Part shown: positions 27,244-36,588 of the stretch, piece by piece
Position numbering within the stretch: the first letter of the stretch is position 1
Layout of the letters: each line of letters opens with the position of its first letter
Assembly (NCBI GenBank): GCA_023653075.1
Contig: JAMNXQ010000003.1
Location: forward strand, 31,268 to 95,267
Source: Algoriphagus sp.
Lineage (GTDB): Bacteria; Bacteroidota; Bacteroidia; Cytophagales; Cyclobacteriaceae
Direction: 5' to 3'
DNA: 64,000 bases
Translations under genes and position numbers: made by a program
The notes under the pieces: generated by a model
Told to the model about the DNA's origin: nothing
What the model saw: the letters and a program-made list of their open reading frames with translations, nothing else
Database searches by the model: none

Positions 27244-29604
27244 ATGCTTCGTAAAACCGTTCTTCTTCTTCCCCTACTTTGGGTATACTCCCTTGCCTCA
27301 GCACAGTCTCAATTGTCCGTAGAGTCCATCATGCGCGACCCAAGTTGGATGGGAACATTTCCATCGGGACCTTATTGGAGCGCCAATAGCAAGCAGATTT
27401 ACTTCAAATACAATCCCGAAAAGAACCTGGCCGACTCGCTCTACAAAATTGAGGCGATTGCAGGAGCCCTACCCAGCAAAGTCCTGTGGTCAGAAGAAAA
27501 AACACTGAAAAAAGAGGATATTTTAGCTGCTGATGAAAGGCTAAAACTTTACAAAAAAGGCAATCAAATCTTTTTGGAAGAAGTAAAAAACGGAAAAACA
27601 ACCTCCTTATTTGATTGGTATGGTCCTTTGGAGAAACTCCAATTTCTCGCCAATGAAAACTACATCGCCTTTAGTTCGGAACTAAATTTTTACCGTTTTG
27701 ATCGAAAAAATAATCGTCTTGAAAAGCTTACCTCCATCGTCAACGCATCCAAACCAGCGAAAGGAAAACCCGCGGAGACAGGAAAACCAAATTTTCTGGA
27801 ACAAGAAAATTTAGCCCTACTGGAAGAGGTTCGCAAGCGAAAAGAAGCCCAACAAGCATCCCAAGCCTACCGAGCCAGCATTCGTGAAGCCGTCCAGGGG
27901 GAGTTTGTGTTTTATACCGAAGGAAAAAATCTCTCCAACCTGCAACTTTCACCTGATGCACGTTACGTGACCTTCTCTGTGTTTACTCCTCCAGCAGGCA
28001 ACAAAAATACCAAAGTGCCTGACTACGCTGCGGCCTCAGGCTACACCGAGGATCTCAACAGCAGACCTAAAGTGGGTACACAAGCAGGTAAGACGGAATT
28101 GGGAATTTATGATTTGGACCGAGATACCGTCTATTACGTAACTACCTCCAACCTTCCAGGAATTCAGGATGCTCCGGATTATAGAGCAGATTATCCAGAG
28201 AAAACTTGGGAGAAAAAGAATCGAGAAGTATCCCTTACAGGACCTTACTTCTCCCCAGACGGAACCAAAGCCATCCTCCAAGCCAGAGCTATCGACAACA
28301 AGGATCGCTGGATAGCTTCCATTGATTTGACCTCAGGAGCCTTAACCAGCCTAGACCGGCAGCGCGACGAAGCCTGGATTGCTGGGCCAGGAATTGGTTG
28401 GGGAGGCACCTTGGGTTGGCTCCCTGACTCTAAGCACCTGTACTTCCAATCTGAAGAAAGCGGCTATTCCCATCTGTACTTAGTTCATGTGGAGACCAAA
28501 GAGAAAAAAGCACTGACAGCAGGAAAATTTGAAGTATTTGATCCCTTCCTATCCAAAGACAAAAAGTCGTGGTACTTGACCACCTCGGAAGTTCATCCAG
28601 GCGAGCGGCACTTTTACCGAATGCCGCTATGGGGTGGAAAGATGGAGCAGTTGACCTCCATGGAAGGTGAAAATCAGGTGGTCCTTTCTCCAGATGAAAA
28701 GCAGCTTGCCATCTTACACAGTTACTCCAATGTGCCGTATGAATTGTATGTGCAAGAAAATAAGGTTGGGGCCAAGCCCATCCGACTTACAGATGGACGA
28801 TCTGAGGAATTCAAAAACTATGCTTGGCGTGACCCTCAACTGGTACGCTTCCCTGCTCAGGATGGTGCACAAGTACCCGCACGGCTTTACCTACCCGATC
28901 CTAGCAAAAAGAATGGGGCGGCCGTCCTCTTCGTTCATGGTGCCGGATACCTCCAAAATGTCCACAAATGGTGGAGCAGTTACTTTAGAGAGTATTTTTT
29001 CCATAACCTCCTGACTGACCTAGGCTACACCGTCCTAGATATTGATTACCGAGGATCCGCAGGCTATGGTCGCGACTGGCGTACCGGGATCTACCGTCAC
29101 ATGGGAGGCAAAGACCTTTCCGATCAAGTGGATGGAGCCCAATACCTCATGAAGCAGCATGGAATCGAAGCAGGACGAATCGGGATTTATGGGGGAAGTT
29201 ATGGAGGCTTTATCACCCTGATGGCTCTATTTAAACATGGAGATCTATTTACCTCGGGGGCAGCCTTGCGTTCAGTGACCGATTGGGCACATTACAATCA
29301 TGGCTACACGGCAAATATTTTGAATACCCCGGAAGAAGATCCCATTGCCTACCGCCGCTCCTCTCCCATCTATTTTGCTGAGGGCTTGAAAGGCAATCTC
29401 CTCATCGCACACGGCATGTTGGATGTAAATGTGCACTTCCAAGATGTGGTTCGCCTTTCTCAGCGACTGATTGAACTGAAAAAGGATAACTGGGAAATGG
29501 CCGTTTACCCCATAGAAGACCATGGTTTTGTAACCCCAAGTTCCTGGACTGACGAATACAAACGAATTCTGAACTTATTCAACACGACTCTTCTAAGAAA
29601 ATGA
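27244..29604 (+). CDS. Secreted S9 family peptidase (DPP-IV/prolyl oligopeptidase type)
   Basis: 786 aa with a Sec signal peptide (about 1-20, ...LASAQ). A beta-propeller-like region with WD-type repeats spans about 40-540; the C-terminal alpha/beta hydrolase domain has the nucleophile in GIYGGSYGGF, the aspartate in GMLDVNVHF and the histidine in IEDHGF. It removes or cuts at proline-containing peptides in the periplasm. The stop overlaps the ggt start (ATGA), so the two are translationally coupled, suggesting joint peptide and gamma-glutamyl peptide breakdown. Confidence 0.92.
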   Translation: MLRKTVLLLPLLWVYSLASAQSQLSVESIMRDPSWMGTFPSGPYWSANSKQIYFKYNPEKNLADSLYKIEAIAGALPSKVLWSEEKTLKKEDILAADERLKLYKKGNQIFLEEVKNGKTTSLFDWYGPLEKLQFLANENYIAFSSELNFYRFDRKNNRLEKLTSIVNASKPAKGKPAETGKPNFLEQENLALLEEVRKRKEAQQASQAYRASIREAVQGEFVFYTEGKNLSNLQLSPDARYVTFSVFTPPAGNKNTKVPDYAAASGYTEDLNSRPKVGTQAGKTELGIYDLDRDTVYYVTTSNLPGIQDAPDYRADYPEKTWEKKNREVSLTGPYFSPDGTKAILQARAIDNKDRWIASIDLTSGALTSLDRQRDEAWIAGPGIGWGGTLGWLPDSKHLYFQSEESGYSHLYLVHVETKEKKALTAGKFEVFDPFLSKDKKSWYLTTSEVHPGERHFYRMPLWGGKMEQLTSMEGENQVVLSPDEKQLAILHSYSNVPYELYVQENKVGAKPIRLTDGRSEEFKNYAWRDPQLVRFPAQDGAQVPARLYLPDPSKKNGAAVLFVHGAGYLQNVHKWWSSYFREYFFHNLLTDLGYTVLDIDYRGSAGYGRDWRTGIYRHMGGKDLSDQVDGAQYLMKQHGIEAGRIGIYGGSYGGFITLMALFKHGDLFTSGAALRSVTDWAHYNHGYTANILNTPEEDPIAYRRSSPIYFAEGLKGNLLIAHGMLDVNVHFQDVVRLSQRLIELKKDNWEMAVYPIEDHGFVTPSSWTDEYKRILNLFNTTLLRK

Positions 29605-31310
29605 GCTCCTTCTCCCAAAACGTATTTTCCTTTGCAATCATTTTAGGAATTGCAGTTGGTTTTATTCCCCAAAGTATGGGTCAGACGACCAAAGTGCAGG
29701 GGCTTATAGCCGATAAAGCCATGGTGGTCTCTGCGCGGGAGGAAGCCTCACGGATAGGAATCGAGATCATCAAGTCAGGTGGCAATGCCTTTGATGCAAT
29801 GATGGCTACCGAAATGGCTTTGGCAGTGACTTTCCCCTTTGCGGGTAATCTTGGCGGTGGAGGATTTATGGTCTACCGCATGGCAGATGGACGGATTGGG
29901 AGCCTAGACTACCGAGAAAAAGCCCCTTTCTCGGCCACCAAAGATATGTACCTGGATGAAAAGGGAAATGTCATCCCCCAATTAAGTACCCAAGGAATTT
30001 TGGCTTCGGGTGTACCAGGCACCTTGGCTGGCATTTTTGAAGCCCAGGCCAAGTTTGGAAAACTCAAACCCAAACAAGTGCTTCAACCCGTTATTGATTT
30101 GGCACGAAATGGCTATGTAGTGACTAAAAATCAAGGCGAAAGTCTACGAATGCATCGGCAGATTTTCATTCAAGTAAATGGTCCAAACACCTTTTTTGGA
30201 AAAGAGATCAAAGCTGGCGACACCTTAAAACAACCTGCACTCGCGAATACCTTGGAGCGAATTGCTAGGAATGGAAAAAATGAGTTTTACAAAGGAGAGA
30301 CGGCAAAGATCTTGGTCAATCATTTTCAAACCAAGGGTGGAATCCTTACCAAAAAGGACTTGAAACAATACCATGCTGTCTGGAGAGACCCCATCGTATT
30401 TCCTTACCGTGATTTGAAGATCATTTCCATGGCACCCCCTAGTTCTGGTGGAATCACCTTGGGCCAAATCCTCAAAATGCTCGAACCCTATCCCCTACGC
30501 CAACTAGGGCATCATTCCCCCGAATACATTCAAGCACTGGTGGAGGCGGAACGACGTGCCTATGCGGATCGAAATTACTACTTGGGTGATCCTGACTTTG
30601 TACAAATCCCTGTCAAACAGTTACTTGATTCATCTTACTTAAAATCCAGAATGAGTGACTTTTCCTTCGAAAAAGCCAGTAAGTCGGCAGACATTGGCAG
30701 AGGAGACATACAGTTTTCCGAAAGCATGGAAACTACCCACTATTCCATTGTGGATGCAGATGGAAATGCCGTTTCAGTGACTACCACCCTCAATGGAGCC
30801 TATGGGTCCAAGGTATTTGTGGAGGAATTAGGCTTCTTCATGAACAATGAAATGGATGATTTCAGCGCCAAGCCAGGAATCCCCAATATGTTTGGCCTCA
30901 TCGGAGCCGAAGCCAATAGCATTGCTCCAGGCAAGCGCATGCTGAGCTCCATGACCCCCACCATCGTGGAAAAAGAAGGGAAACTGGCCATGGTTGTGGG
31001 CACTCCGGGAGGATCCACCATCATCACTTCCGTGCTTCAGACGATTCTCAATGTGCATGAGTTTGACATGGGGATGCAGGAGGCAGTTAATGCTCCTCGT
31101 TTTCATCACCAATGGCTGCCTGACCTAGTCAACTTTGAACCTAAAGCCTTTGGAGCGGCATTAGTAGAGCAACTCAAATCTAGAGGGTATCTAATCAACG
31201 AGGGAAATAGCCCCATCATTGGAAAAGTAGATGCCATTCGCGTCTTGGCAAACGGTAAACTTGAAGGAGGTGCTGATCCGAGAGGAGACGATAAGGCCGT
31301 TGGATTTTAA
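29601..31310 (+). CDS. ggt: Gamma-glutamyltransferase (glutathione hydrolase)
   Basis: 569 aa with a signal peptide (about 1-28). Family text: ASRIGIEIIKSGGNAFDAM, GGGGFMVYR and LDYREKAPF. The autocatalytic threonine is in ETTHYSIVDADGNAVSVTTTLN, where the proenzyme is cut into two subunits. It hydrolyses glutathione and other gamma-glutamyl compounds in the periplasm. Coupled to the upstream S9 peptidase. The pxpABC genes 4 kb downstream could process the 5-oxoproline that gamma-glutamyl metabolism can yield. Confidence 0.95.
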   Translation: MSSFSQNVFSFAIILGIAVGFIPQSMGQTTKVQGLIADKAMVVSAREEASRIGIEIIKSGGNAFDAMMATEMALAVTFPFAGNLGGGGFMVYRMADGRIGSLDYREKAPFSATKDMYLDEKGNVIPQLSTQGILASGVPGTLAGIFEAQAKFGKLKPKQVLQPVIDLARNGYVVTKNQGESLRMHRQIFIQVNGPNTFFGKEIKAGDTLKQPALANTLERIARNGKNEFYKGETAKILVNHFQTKGGILTKKDLKQYHAVWRDPIVFPYRDLKIISMAPPSSGGITLGQILKMLEPYPLRQLGHHSPEYIQALVEAERRAYADRNYYLGDPDFVQIPVKQLLDSSYLKSRMSDFSFEKASKSADIGRGDIQFSESMETTHYSIVDADGNAVSVTTTLNGAYGSKVFVEELGFFMNNEMDDFSAKPGIPNMFGLIGAEANSIAPGKRMLSSMTPTIVEKEGKLAMVVGTPGGSTIITSVLQTILNVHEFDMGMQEAVNAPRFHHQWLPDLVNFEPKAFGAALVEQLKSRGYLINEGNSPIIGKVDAIRVLANGKLEGGADPRGDDKAVGF

Positions 31311-31377
31311 TTGAAAAGATTAACTGAAGTAAAATTTAACCCTACCCATGGTTTCCCTTGCCGTTGGTAAAAAATCT

Positions 31378-31423
31378 TTGAGAAACCCTCAGAAATAGTC
31401 TACCTTAAGAAGGTAATTCTCAA
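31378..31423. other. Compound stem-loop upstream of the TIM-barrel gene
   Basis: An outer pair TTGAGAA (31378-31384) / TTCTCAA (31417-31423) encloses a perfect hairpin TACCTT-AAG-AAGGTA (31401-31415). It sits 68-113 bp after ggt and ends 11 bp before the next ATG. It may be a 5' leader structure or an imperfect terminator for ggt; there is no U-run. Confidence 0.35.
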
Positions 31424-31434
31424 CCAATAAACCC

Positions 31435-32463
31435 ATGAAAAACCGTCGCGAGTTTCTACAACAATCACTACTTGGAATTGCAGGAGTCTTGACCGCACCC
31501 ACTTGGCTACAAGGAGCACCAGCAATCATCAAATCCCTTGGTAAGCCAAATTCCCTGATCAATGGAGTTCAGATCGGCTGCATCACCTACTCCTTCCGGT
31601 CCATGGCAGATCAAAGTGCAGAAGCCACCCTCAAGTACGTGCTTGACTCGGGTATTTCATCCATTGAACTGATGGGAGACCCGGCTGAGAGTTTTGCTGG
31701 AATGCCTACTCCTACCTTCAATCGTTCTCGAATTTTTCAATTGGGAGGAAAGCAGCGTCGTGGAGAAGCACTAAATGAGGATGAAAAAAAGGAACTTGCA
31801 GACCTCCAAGCCCAAAGTGCTGCCTTTAACAAAACTGTTGCCGATTGGCGAGCCAATGCAGACATGAAGAAGTTTGAACAGGTGGGCAAAATGTACAAGG
31901 ATGCGGGTGTATCCATCTATGCCTTCAAACCCAATGCCTTTGGTGCCAATAACTCGGATTTGGAAGTGGTCTATGGCATGCGCGCAGCCAAAGCCCTTGG
32001 TGCAAGTCATGTGACCTTGGAGCACCCTTCTGATGATGCACAGACGATGCGTTTGGGGAAATTGGGAGAAAAAGAGCGCATGGCGGTGGGCTACCATGGG
32101 CACGAACAGGAAACGTTTACTTTTTGGGACACAGCACTGGCACAAAGTACTGCCAACGGCTTAAATCTCGATGCTGGACACTACATTGCCGCTGGCCATA
32201 CGGATTTACTTCCTTTAATCGAAAAGCAGCAGGGTCGGATTTTAAGCATGCACACGAAGGATCGTAAAACTCCTGCCAACGGAAAAGGAAACGTGGCTTG
32301 GGGATCAGGTGACACTCCTATTGGAGACATCTTGCACTTGATGAAGAAAAAGAAATACGCCTTCCCAGCCACCATCGAACTGGAATACCAGGTACCTGCC
32401 GGTTCAAATGCCGTCACTGAGGTACAGCGTTGCTTGGAATTTTGCCGTGAGGCATTGAAATAA
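31435..32463 (+). CDS. Exported sugar-phosphate isomerase/epimerase-like TIM-barrel protein
   Basis: 342 aa. The N terminus carries a twin-arginine motif (NRREFLQ) before a hydrophobic stretch, so it is probably a Tat substrate. The body resembles the xylose isomerase-like TIM-barrel family (COG1082): SSIELMGDPAE, HVTLEHPSDD, GYHGHEQETF, GLNLDAGHYIAAG and a late IELEY. These acidic/histidine positions usually bind a divalent metal. The substrate is unknown; such exported proteins often act in carbohydrate pathways. Monocistronic in appearance. Confidence 0.85.
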   Translation: MKNRREFLQQSLLGIAGVLTAPTWLQGAPAIIKSLGKPNSLINGVQIGCITYSFRSMADQSAEATLKYVLDSGISSIELMGDPAESFAGMPTPTFNRSRIFQLGGKQRRGEALNEDEKKELADLQAQSAAFNKTVADWRANADMKKFEQVGKMYKDAGVSIYAFKPNAFGANNSDLEVVYGMRAAKALGASHVTLEHPSDDAQTMRLGKLGEKERMAVGYHGHEQETFTFWDTALAQSTANGLNLDAGHYIAAGHTDLLPLIEKQQGRILSMHTKDRKTPANGKGNVAWGSGDTPIGDILHLMKKKKYAFPATIELEYQVPAGSNAVTEVQRCLEFCREALK

Positions 32464-32497
32464 GAAAGGGGATTACTCCTTGCTTTATGCCCAAACC

Positions 32498-33370
32498 CTA
32501 TTCATGCCCTTCAGGCATCTTTTCTCCTGCAGGAACTGCGAAAGGTAGCCGATTGGATTTGGGAGGGATGGGACAAGTAGCAAACTCCGTGTAGGCGCAG
32601 GGAGGATTGTAGGCATAATTGAAATCAAGGATCGTCATACCTTTCACATCAGGGGCATGGACATACAGGTAGCGACCTGTGGGATAGGTTTCCAAAGCGG
32701 AAGTCTCGTCGGAGAATAGCACAAAAAGTTTACCCAACTCATCCAAAACCAAAAGTTCATATTTTTGTCCCTCATGTTCAAACTGAAGTACTCCAGTCAC
32801 CTTCCAGGAGATCAGTTGTCCCAAAACATTAGGGATCTCAAGGGTTTGATTGAATTTAGGTATCAACTTTGCAGTAAACCGGAAGGCTGGATTGTAGTTA
32901 AAAGTGGGCGTAGGAGTGAAATTTTGAAGCTTTGGATGATTAAGATCACGCAATCGGAGTGCATAATTTCCGCCCCGCTGAATAATGGTCCACTTCCAAT
33001 TCTTGTAGTAAACCCCTCCACCAGTGCCGTAGGCAATAGGGTACACCAGCATCCTTTTGGAAGGTGCAACATTGGACTTCTTTTGAAGAGCTACTTCTGT
33101 CGGTTCAAACCACACCGAATCTTTTCCAAAATCAAACTTTCCTAAGGTAGCTGAACCAAACTTCGCCGCAAAGCCAAGAGTAGTCCCATTCACTTCTTCC
33201 AAAAAGGGAGAATCAACCTCCATCCAATACAAACCTACCAAATTAAGCCAACCGTCTTCTCCAGTCAACTCAGCTTGCCTTTTGAATTTCCACTGGGTAA
33301 ACTCAGATTCCTGGGCTCTTGAAATCCCGACAAAGGCCAAAATAAAAAAACAAACAAGAAAGGATTTCAT
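32498..33370 (-). CDS. DUF1684 family secreted protein
   Basis: 290 aa with a Sec signal peptide (about 1-20, ISRAQES). Body matches DUF1684: GEDGWLNLVGLYWME, then beta-rich text, ending in DFNYAYNPPCAYTEFATCPIPP, a strongly conserved C-terminal motif with two cysteines. DUF1684 has been described around metal-dependent structures but no reaction is established. Downstream on the minus strand there is no closely spaced partner; MITE-like copy B lies in its upstream region. Confidence 0.87.
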   Translation of the reverse strand: MKSFLVCFFILAFVGISRAQESEFTQWKFKRQAELTGEDGWLNLVGLYWMEVDSPFLEEVNGTTLGFAAKFGSATLGKFDFGKDSVWFEPTEVALQKKSNVAPSKRMLVYPIAYGTGGGVYYKNWKWTIIQRGGNYALRLRDLNHPKLQNFTPTPTFNYNPAFRFTAKLIPKFNQTLEIPNVLGQLISWKVTGVLQFEHEGQKYELLVLDELGKLFVLFSDETSALETYPTGRYLYVHAPDVKGMTILDFNYAYNPPCAYTEFATCPIPPKSNRLPFAVPAGEKMPEGHE

Positions 33371-33441
33371 GAAAAATTTTAATTTAAGTTTTGATTTAGA
33401 GATGTTTTTATAACTAATTTATTTTCAGTGCTTTATTTATC

Positions 33442-33609
33442 TGATTAACCGCTTTTTCACCCCTAACCAAACAAAAAAGGTTTGAGCTTCAATTAGGTGA
33501 GCTGTGGACTGTTGACTGTGTTCTGCCTGTGGGCCGAGGCCTATCGACGATTATCCGCAGGTTTTAAATAGTCGAGCTGAGCTACTGACATGATAGCGGA
33601 TAATCCCAA
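33442..33609 (+). repeat. MITE-like intergenic repeat, copy B
   Basis: 168 bp, oriented like copy A. Left end TGATTAACCGC, right end GCGGATAATC; interior GAGCTGTGGACTGT, CGACGATTATCCGCAGG, GAGCTACTGACATGATAGCGG. Flanked by a perfect 9-bp direct repeat TTATTTATC (33433-33441 and 33610-33618), read as a target-site duplication. It lies between the start of the DUF1684 gene and the end of the aminotransferase gene, so it may carry part of the former's promoter region. Confidence 0.78.
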
Positions 33610-33624
33610 TTATTTATCACAAAT

Positions 33625-34782
33625 TTAATCAAAAAGTGTTTCAATGTTTTGGATTCGCCGCAGAGCTTCTTCCAATTCCTCTTCTTTTTTAGCAAAACAA
33701 AAGCGAAGCACCTGCTGATCCTGTCCAGTTGAATAGAATACGGAAATGGGAATACAAGCTACCTTGAGCCTCCGAGTCATCTGCTCAGCGATCAACACAT
33801 CGGATTTTTTGCTGAGATGCGCATAGGACACCAACTGGAAAAAACTTCCCTGACTGGCTTGAAGGGTAAAAGGAGTGGATTTCAAACCGCTGACAAACAA
33901 ATCCCGCTTCTTTTGGTAAAAGGTCGGCAAATCCAGGTAATGTTGGGGATTTTTCAGGTATTCGGCTAGTGCAAATTGTATTGAAGTGACGGTGCTAAAA
34001 GTCAAGTATTGGTGGATTTTCCGAAATTCTTGACTTATGAGCTTTGGCGCAATACAATAGCCAATTTTCCAACCGGTGACATGGAAGGTTTTTCCAAAAG
34101 AACCACAAACAAAGGTGTGCGCTCGTAAGATGGGATGCCCTCCCAATGAAATATGAACTCTCCCATCAAATAAGATGTGTTCGTACACTTCATCACTAAT
34201 TACATAAATACCCAACTTCGATACCAAGGAAGCCAATTGCTCCACATCCTCCCTGCTCCACACCTGCCCACTCGGATTGTGTGGGCTATTGACTACGATG
34301 GCTCGGGTTTTGGAAGTGATTTTGGAGGCCACTAACTCCCAATCTATGGAAAAATCGACAGGATTTAAGGCTACAAAAATGGGAATACCCCCATTTAAGT
34401 GGATTGTAGGCACATAACTGTCGTAGGCAGGTTCCAAGACAATCACTTCATCTCCAGGGCGAACCACAGCCGTAAAGGCTGCAAAAAGCGCTTCTGTGGC
34501 TCCAGATACAATCGTTACCTCCGAATCTGGGTCTGGAAAATAACCTTGTGTGAGTTGGGTCTTTTGGGCCAATGCAAGTTTTAACTCAGAAACTCCCGAC
34601 ATGGGCGCATACTGATTTTGTCCTCCGTGAGTATACTTGGCCACCAATTCCAGCAAGGCTGGGTCTGATCCAAAGCCTGGAAATCCCTGAGCCAAGTTAA
34701 TCGCATTTTCCTCCAGGGCCATCTGGGACATGGTTGTGAAAATGGTCGTTCCTACCTGAGGGAGTTTTGAATTCAGAGGCAT
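33625..34782 (-). CDS. Class I PLP aminotransferase (methionine aminotransferase-like)
   Basis: 385 aa fold-type I aminotransferase. Cofactor lysine in SFGKTFHVTGWKIGY, substrate arginine in the C-terminal LRFCFAKK, PHNPSGQVWS and SDEVYEHILFDG in between. Closest remembered group is the YbdL-type methionine/kynurenine aminotransferase family (INLAQGFPGFGSDPALL start). It exchanges an amino group between an amino acid and a 2-oxo acid. It stands alone; its 3' end abuts MITE copy B. Confidence 0.87.
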   Translation of the reverse strand: MPLNSKLPQVGTTIFTTMSQMALEENAINLAQGFPGFGSDPALLELVAKYTHGGQNQYAPMSGVSELKLALAQKTQLTQGYFPDPDSEVTIVSGATEALFAAFTAVVRPGDEVIVLEPAYDSYVPTIHLNGGIPIFVALNPVDFSIDWELVASKITSKTRAIVVNSPHNPSGQVWSREDVEQLASLVSKLGIYVISDEVYEHILFDGRVHISLGGHPILRAHTFVCGSFGKTFHVTGWKIGYCIAPKLISQEFRKIHQYLTFSTVTSIQFALAEYLKNPQHYLDLPTFYQKKRDLFVSGLKSTPFTLQASQGSFFQLVSYAHLSKKSDVLIAEQMTRRLKVACIPISVFYSTGQDQQVLRFCFAKKEEELEEALRRIQNIETLFD

Positions 34783-34857
34783 TTGATTTACTTAGTTCAG
34801 TTTATCCTTGTCAAGAAAGGAATTTTTTTCAAATTTGAGAAGTAAAGCGCTACTCCT

Positions 34858-35136
34858 ATGAAATTCCAAATCCTTTTTTTTGCACTTCTTGGCACCTTAC
34901 TCTTCGCCTGCACGGTAGAATCCCCTGAGGATCCTCTAAATGTCTACCGAAACATCGCCTACACCGCCTTGAGTCCAGCACAAAAATCTTTGATTCTCGG
35001 AGATTGGACAAAAGCCGAAGTAGCCGCTTGGACCAATGGCAACTATGTGGTGGTATTCAAAACAAAAGACAATGCGGTGACTATTCGGGTGGTGGTAGAT
35101 CCAGTAAATGGAAGGGTAGTCGAGATTTTAACCTAA
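34858..35136 (+). CDS. Small predicted lipoprotein of unknown function
   Basis: 92 aa. Lipobox LFAC (cysteine about residue 18) after a short hydrophobic signal. The mature part ends in VVFKTKDNAVTIRVVVDP, a beta-hairpin-like pattern. No known family recognised. It ends 19 bp before pxpA and could share its transcript. Confidence 0.7.
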   Translation: MKFQILFFALLGTLLFACTVESPEDPLNVYRNIAYTALSPAQKSLILGDWTKAEVAAWTNGNYVVVFKTKDNAVTIRVVVDPVNGRVVEILT

Positions 35137-35155
35137 TTCGACAGAAGAACCCTCC

Positions 35156-35902
35156 ATGCTTGATTTAAAACACCCCAGTAAACCACTTTTTCTACCCCAA
35201 ATCAATTGCGACCTGGGTGAGGGGGTAGCCTGGGAGGAACAAATTTTTCCTTTTGTAGATGTAGCCAGTTTGGCTTGTGGGGGACATTTTGGTACACAGG
35301 AGAGTTTGAATGCTTCCTTAGCCTTAGCCATCAAATACGGCAAAAAAGTGGGGGCACATCCCTCCTATCCGGATCGAGAAAATTTTGGAAGAGTTTCAAT
35401 TTCTATTCCAAACGAAGAACTGATCGAATCCATCCGGCAACAAATTGAATGGTTTACGAGAAGCGCCCGTTCCCATGATTTAAACCTAGATCACATTAAA
35501 TTTCACGGCGCGCTTTACAATGACGCCGCAAAAGATTCGAATCTAGCCACTCTATTGACTGATTTTTTAGAAGAAAATTACGCGCAAACTCCCTTGCTAG
35601 TTCCTCCACATTCTGAATTGGAGAAAAAGGCAAGGGAAAAAGGCCTCTCGATTCGGCTGGAAGTATTTGCAGACAGAACCTACACGGCAGACTACCTGCT
35701 CAGTTCAAGAACCCTATCAGGTTCCTTGCTTCAGGATATCTCCTTCGTTGAACCTCAAATCATGCGCTTACTTTTTGATGGGGAATTGCTGAGTAGGGAA
35801 GGTGTTCAATTGCCTATTCAGGCTGATACCCTATGCTTTCATGGCGATAATCCAGGCATTGTTGACTTTTTACCTATCCTTAGAAAGCGGTACTGGACAT
35901 GA
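35156..35902 (+). CDS. pxpA: 5-oxoprolinase subunit A (PxpA, LamB/YcsF family)
   Basis: 248 aa. Starts with the LamB/YcsF text INCDLGEGVAWEEQIFPFVDVASLACGGHFG, then VGAHPSYPDRENFGR and VKFHGALYNDAAKD-like motifs holding the expected acidic and histidine residues. It is the hydrolase-like component of the ATP-dependent 5-oxoprolinase that opens pyroglutamate to glutamate. Overlaps pxpB by 4 bp (ATGA), so pxpABC is one translationally coupled operon. Confidence 0.93.
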   Translation: MLDLKHPSKPLFLPQINCDLGEGVAWEEQIFPFVDVASLACGGHFGTQESLNASLALAIKYGKKVGAHPSYPDRENFGRVSISIPNEELIESIRQQIEWFTRSARSHDLNLDHIKFHGALYNDAAKDSNLATLLTDFLEENYAQTPLLVPPHSELEKKAREKGLSIRLEVFADRTYTADYLLSSRTLSGSLLQDISFVEPQIMRLLFDGELLSREGVQLPIQADTLCFHGDNPGIVDFLPILRKRYWT

Positions 35903-36588
35903 TTCCAAACTATCAACTCCTCAGCCCAACCTTTGGGGAATTGGTATGGGATCAGCTCCCAACCGATGAACTGCTTGGATTCCAATTGGCCTATTTGACT
36001 TACATTCAATCTAATTTCTCGGATGCCTTAACGGAAGCGCGCCAGGGATTTACACGCATCAGTTTGGTTTGGAAAAACCCCAATAACCAACAGGAGTTCT
36101 TAGCCCAGGTAAAGAACCTCCAACTTCCACCAATGGAGTTATCCCATGCAATCTGGCAGGTACCTGTATGCTATGAACCCGACTATGGGCAAGATCTAAA
36201 CTCCCTAGCTGAATCCAAAAATCTAAGCTTAAAGGAACTTATCCAACTCCACACCGAACCGAATTACAGAATCCATTTCTTTGGATTTTTGCCAGGGTTC
36301 TTCTACCTAAACGGCCTTCCTCCAATGCTTCATGCTCCACGAAAAAGCGTGCCCTTACTTTCCGTTCCGCCTGGCTCTGTGGCCATAGGAGGTGCCCAAA
36401 CGGGCATCTATCCCATGCAAAGTCCTGGGGGTTGGCACATTATCGGAAGATGTCCCCTTACCTTTTTTGATTCCAAGCAGCCTAGCCCGGTTTGGGCTAA
36501 GCCAGGGGAACAAATTAAATTTGTACCCATCAGTGCGGCCCAATTCCAGAACTGGAATGAACTTTATCCTAAACTCCTTCGGAAATGA
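35899..36588 (+). CDS. pxpB: 5-oxoprolinase subunit B (PxpB / KipI-like)
   Basis: 229 aa. Homologous to KipI: PVCYEPDYGQDLNSLAESKNLS, YRIHFFGFLPGFFYLNGLP and the G-rich SVPPGSVAIGGAQTGIYPMQSPGGWHIIGR, which is highly conserved in the family. Works with PxpC (they form a complex) in 5-oxoproline hydrolysis. Start overlaps pxpA and stop overlaps pxpC, both by 4 bp. Confidence 0.93.
   Translation: MIPNYQLLSPTFGELVWDQLPTDELLGFQLAYLTYIQSNFSDALTEARQGFTRISLVWKNPNNQQEFLAQVKNLQLPPMELSHAIWQVPVCYEPDYGQDLNSLAESKNLSLKELIQLHTEPNYRIHFFGFLPGFFYLNGLPPMLHAPRKSVPLLSVPPGSVAIGGAQTGIYPMQSPGGWHIIGRCPLTFFDSKQPSPVWAKPGEQIKFVPISAAQFQNWNELYPKLLRK

Noticed and set aside
31771-32145. 124-aa minus-strand ORF opposite the TIM-barrel gene
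   Set aside because: Shadow ORF with no recognisable domain.
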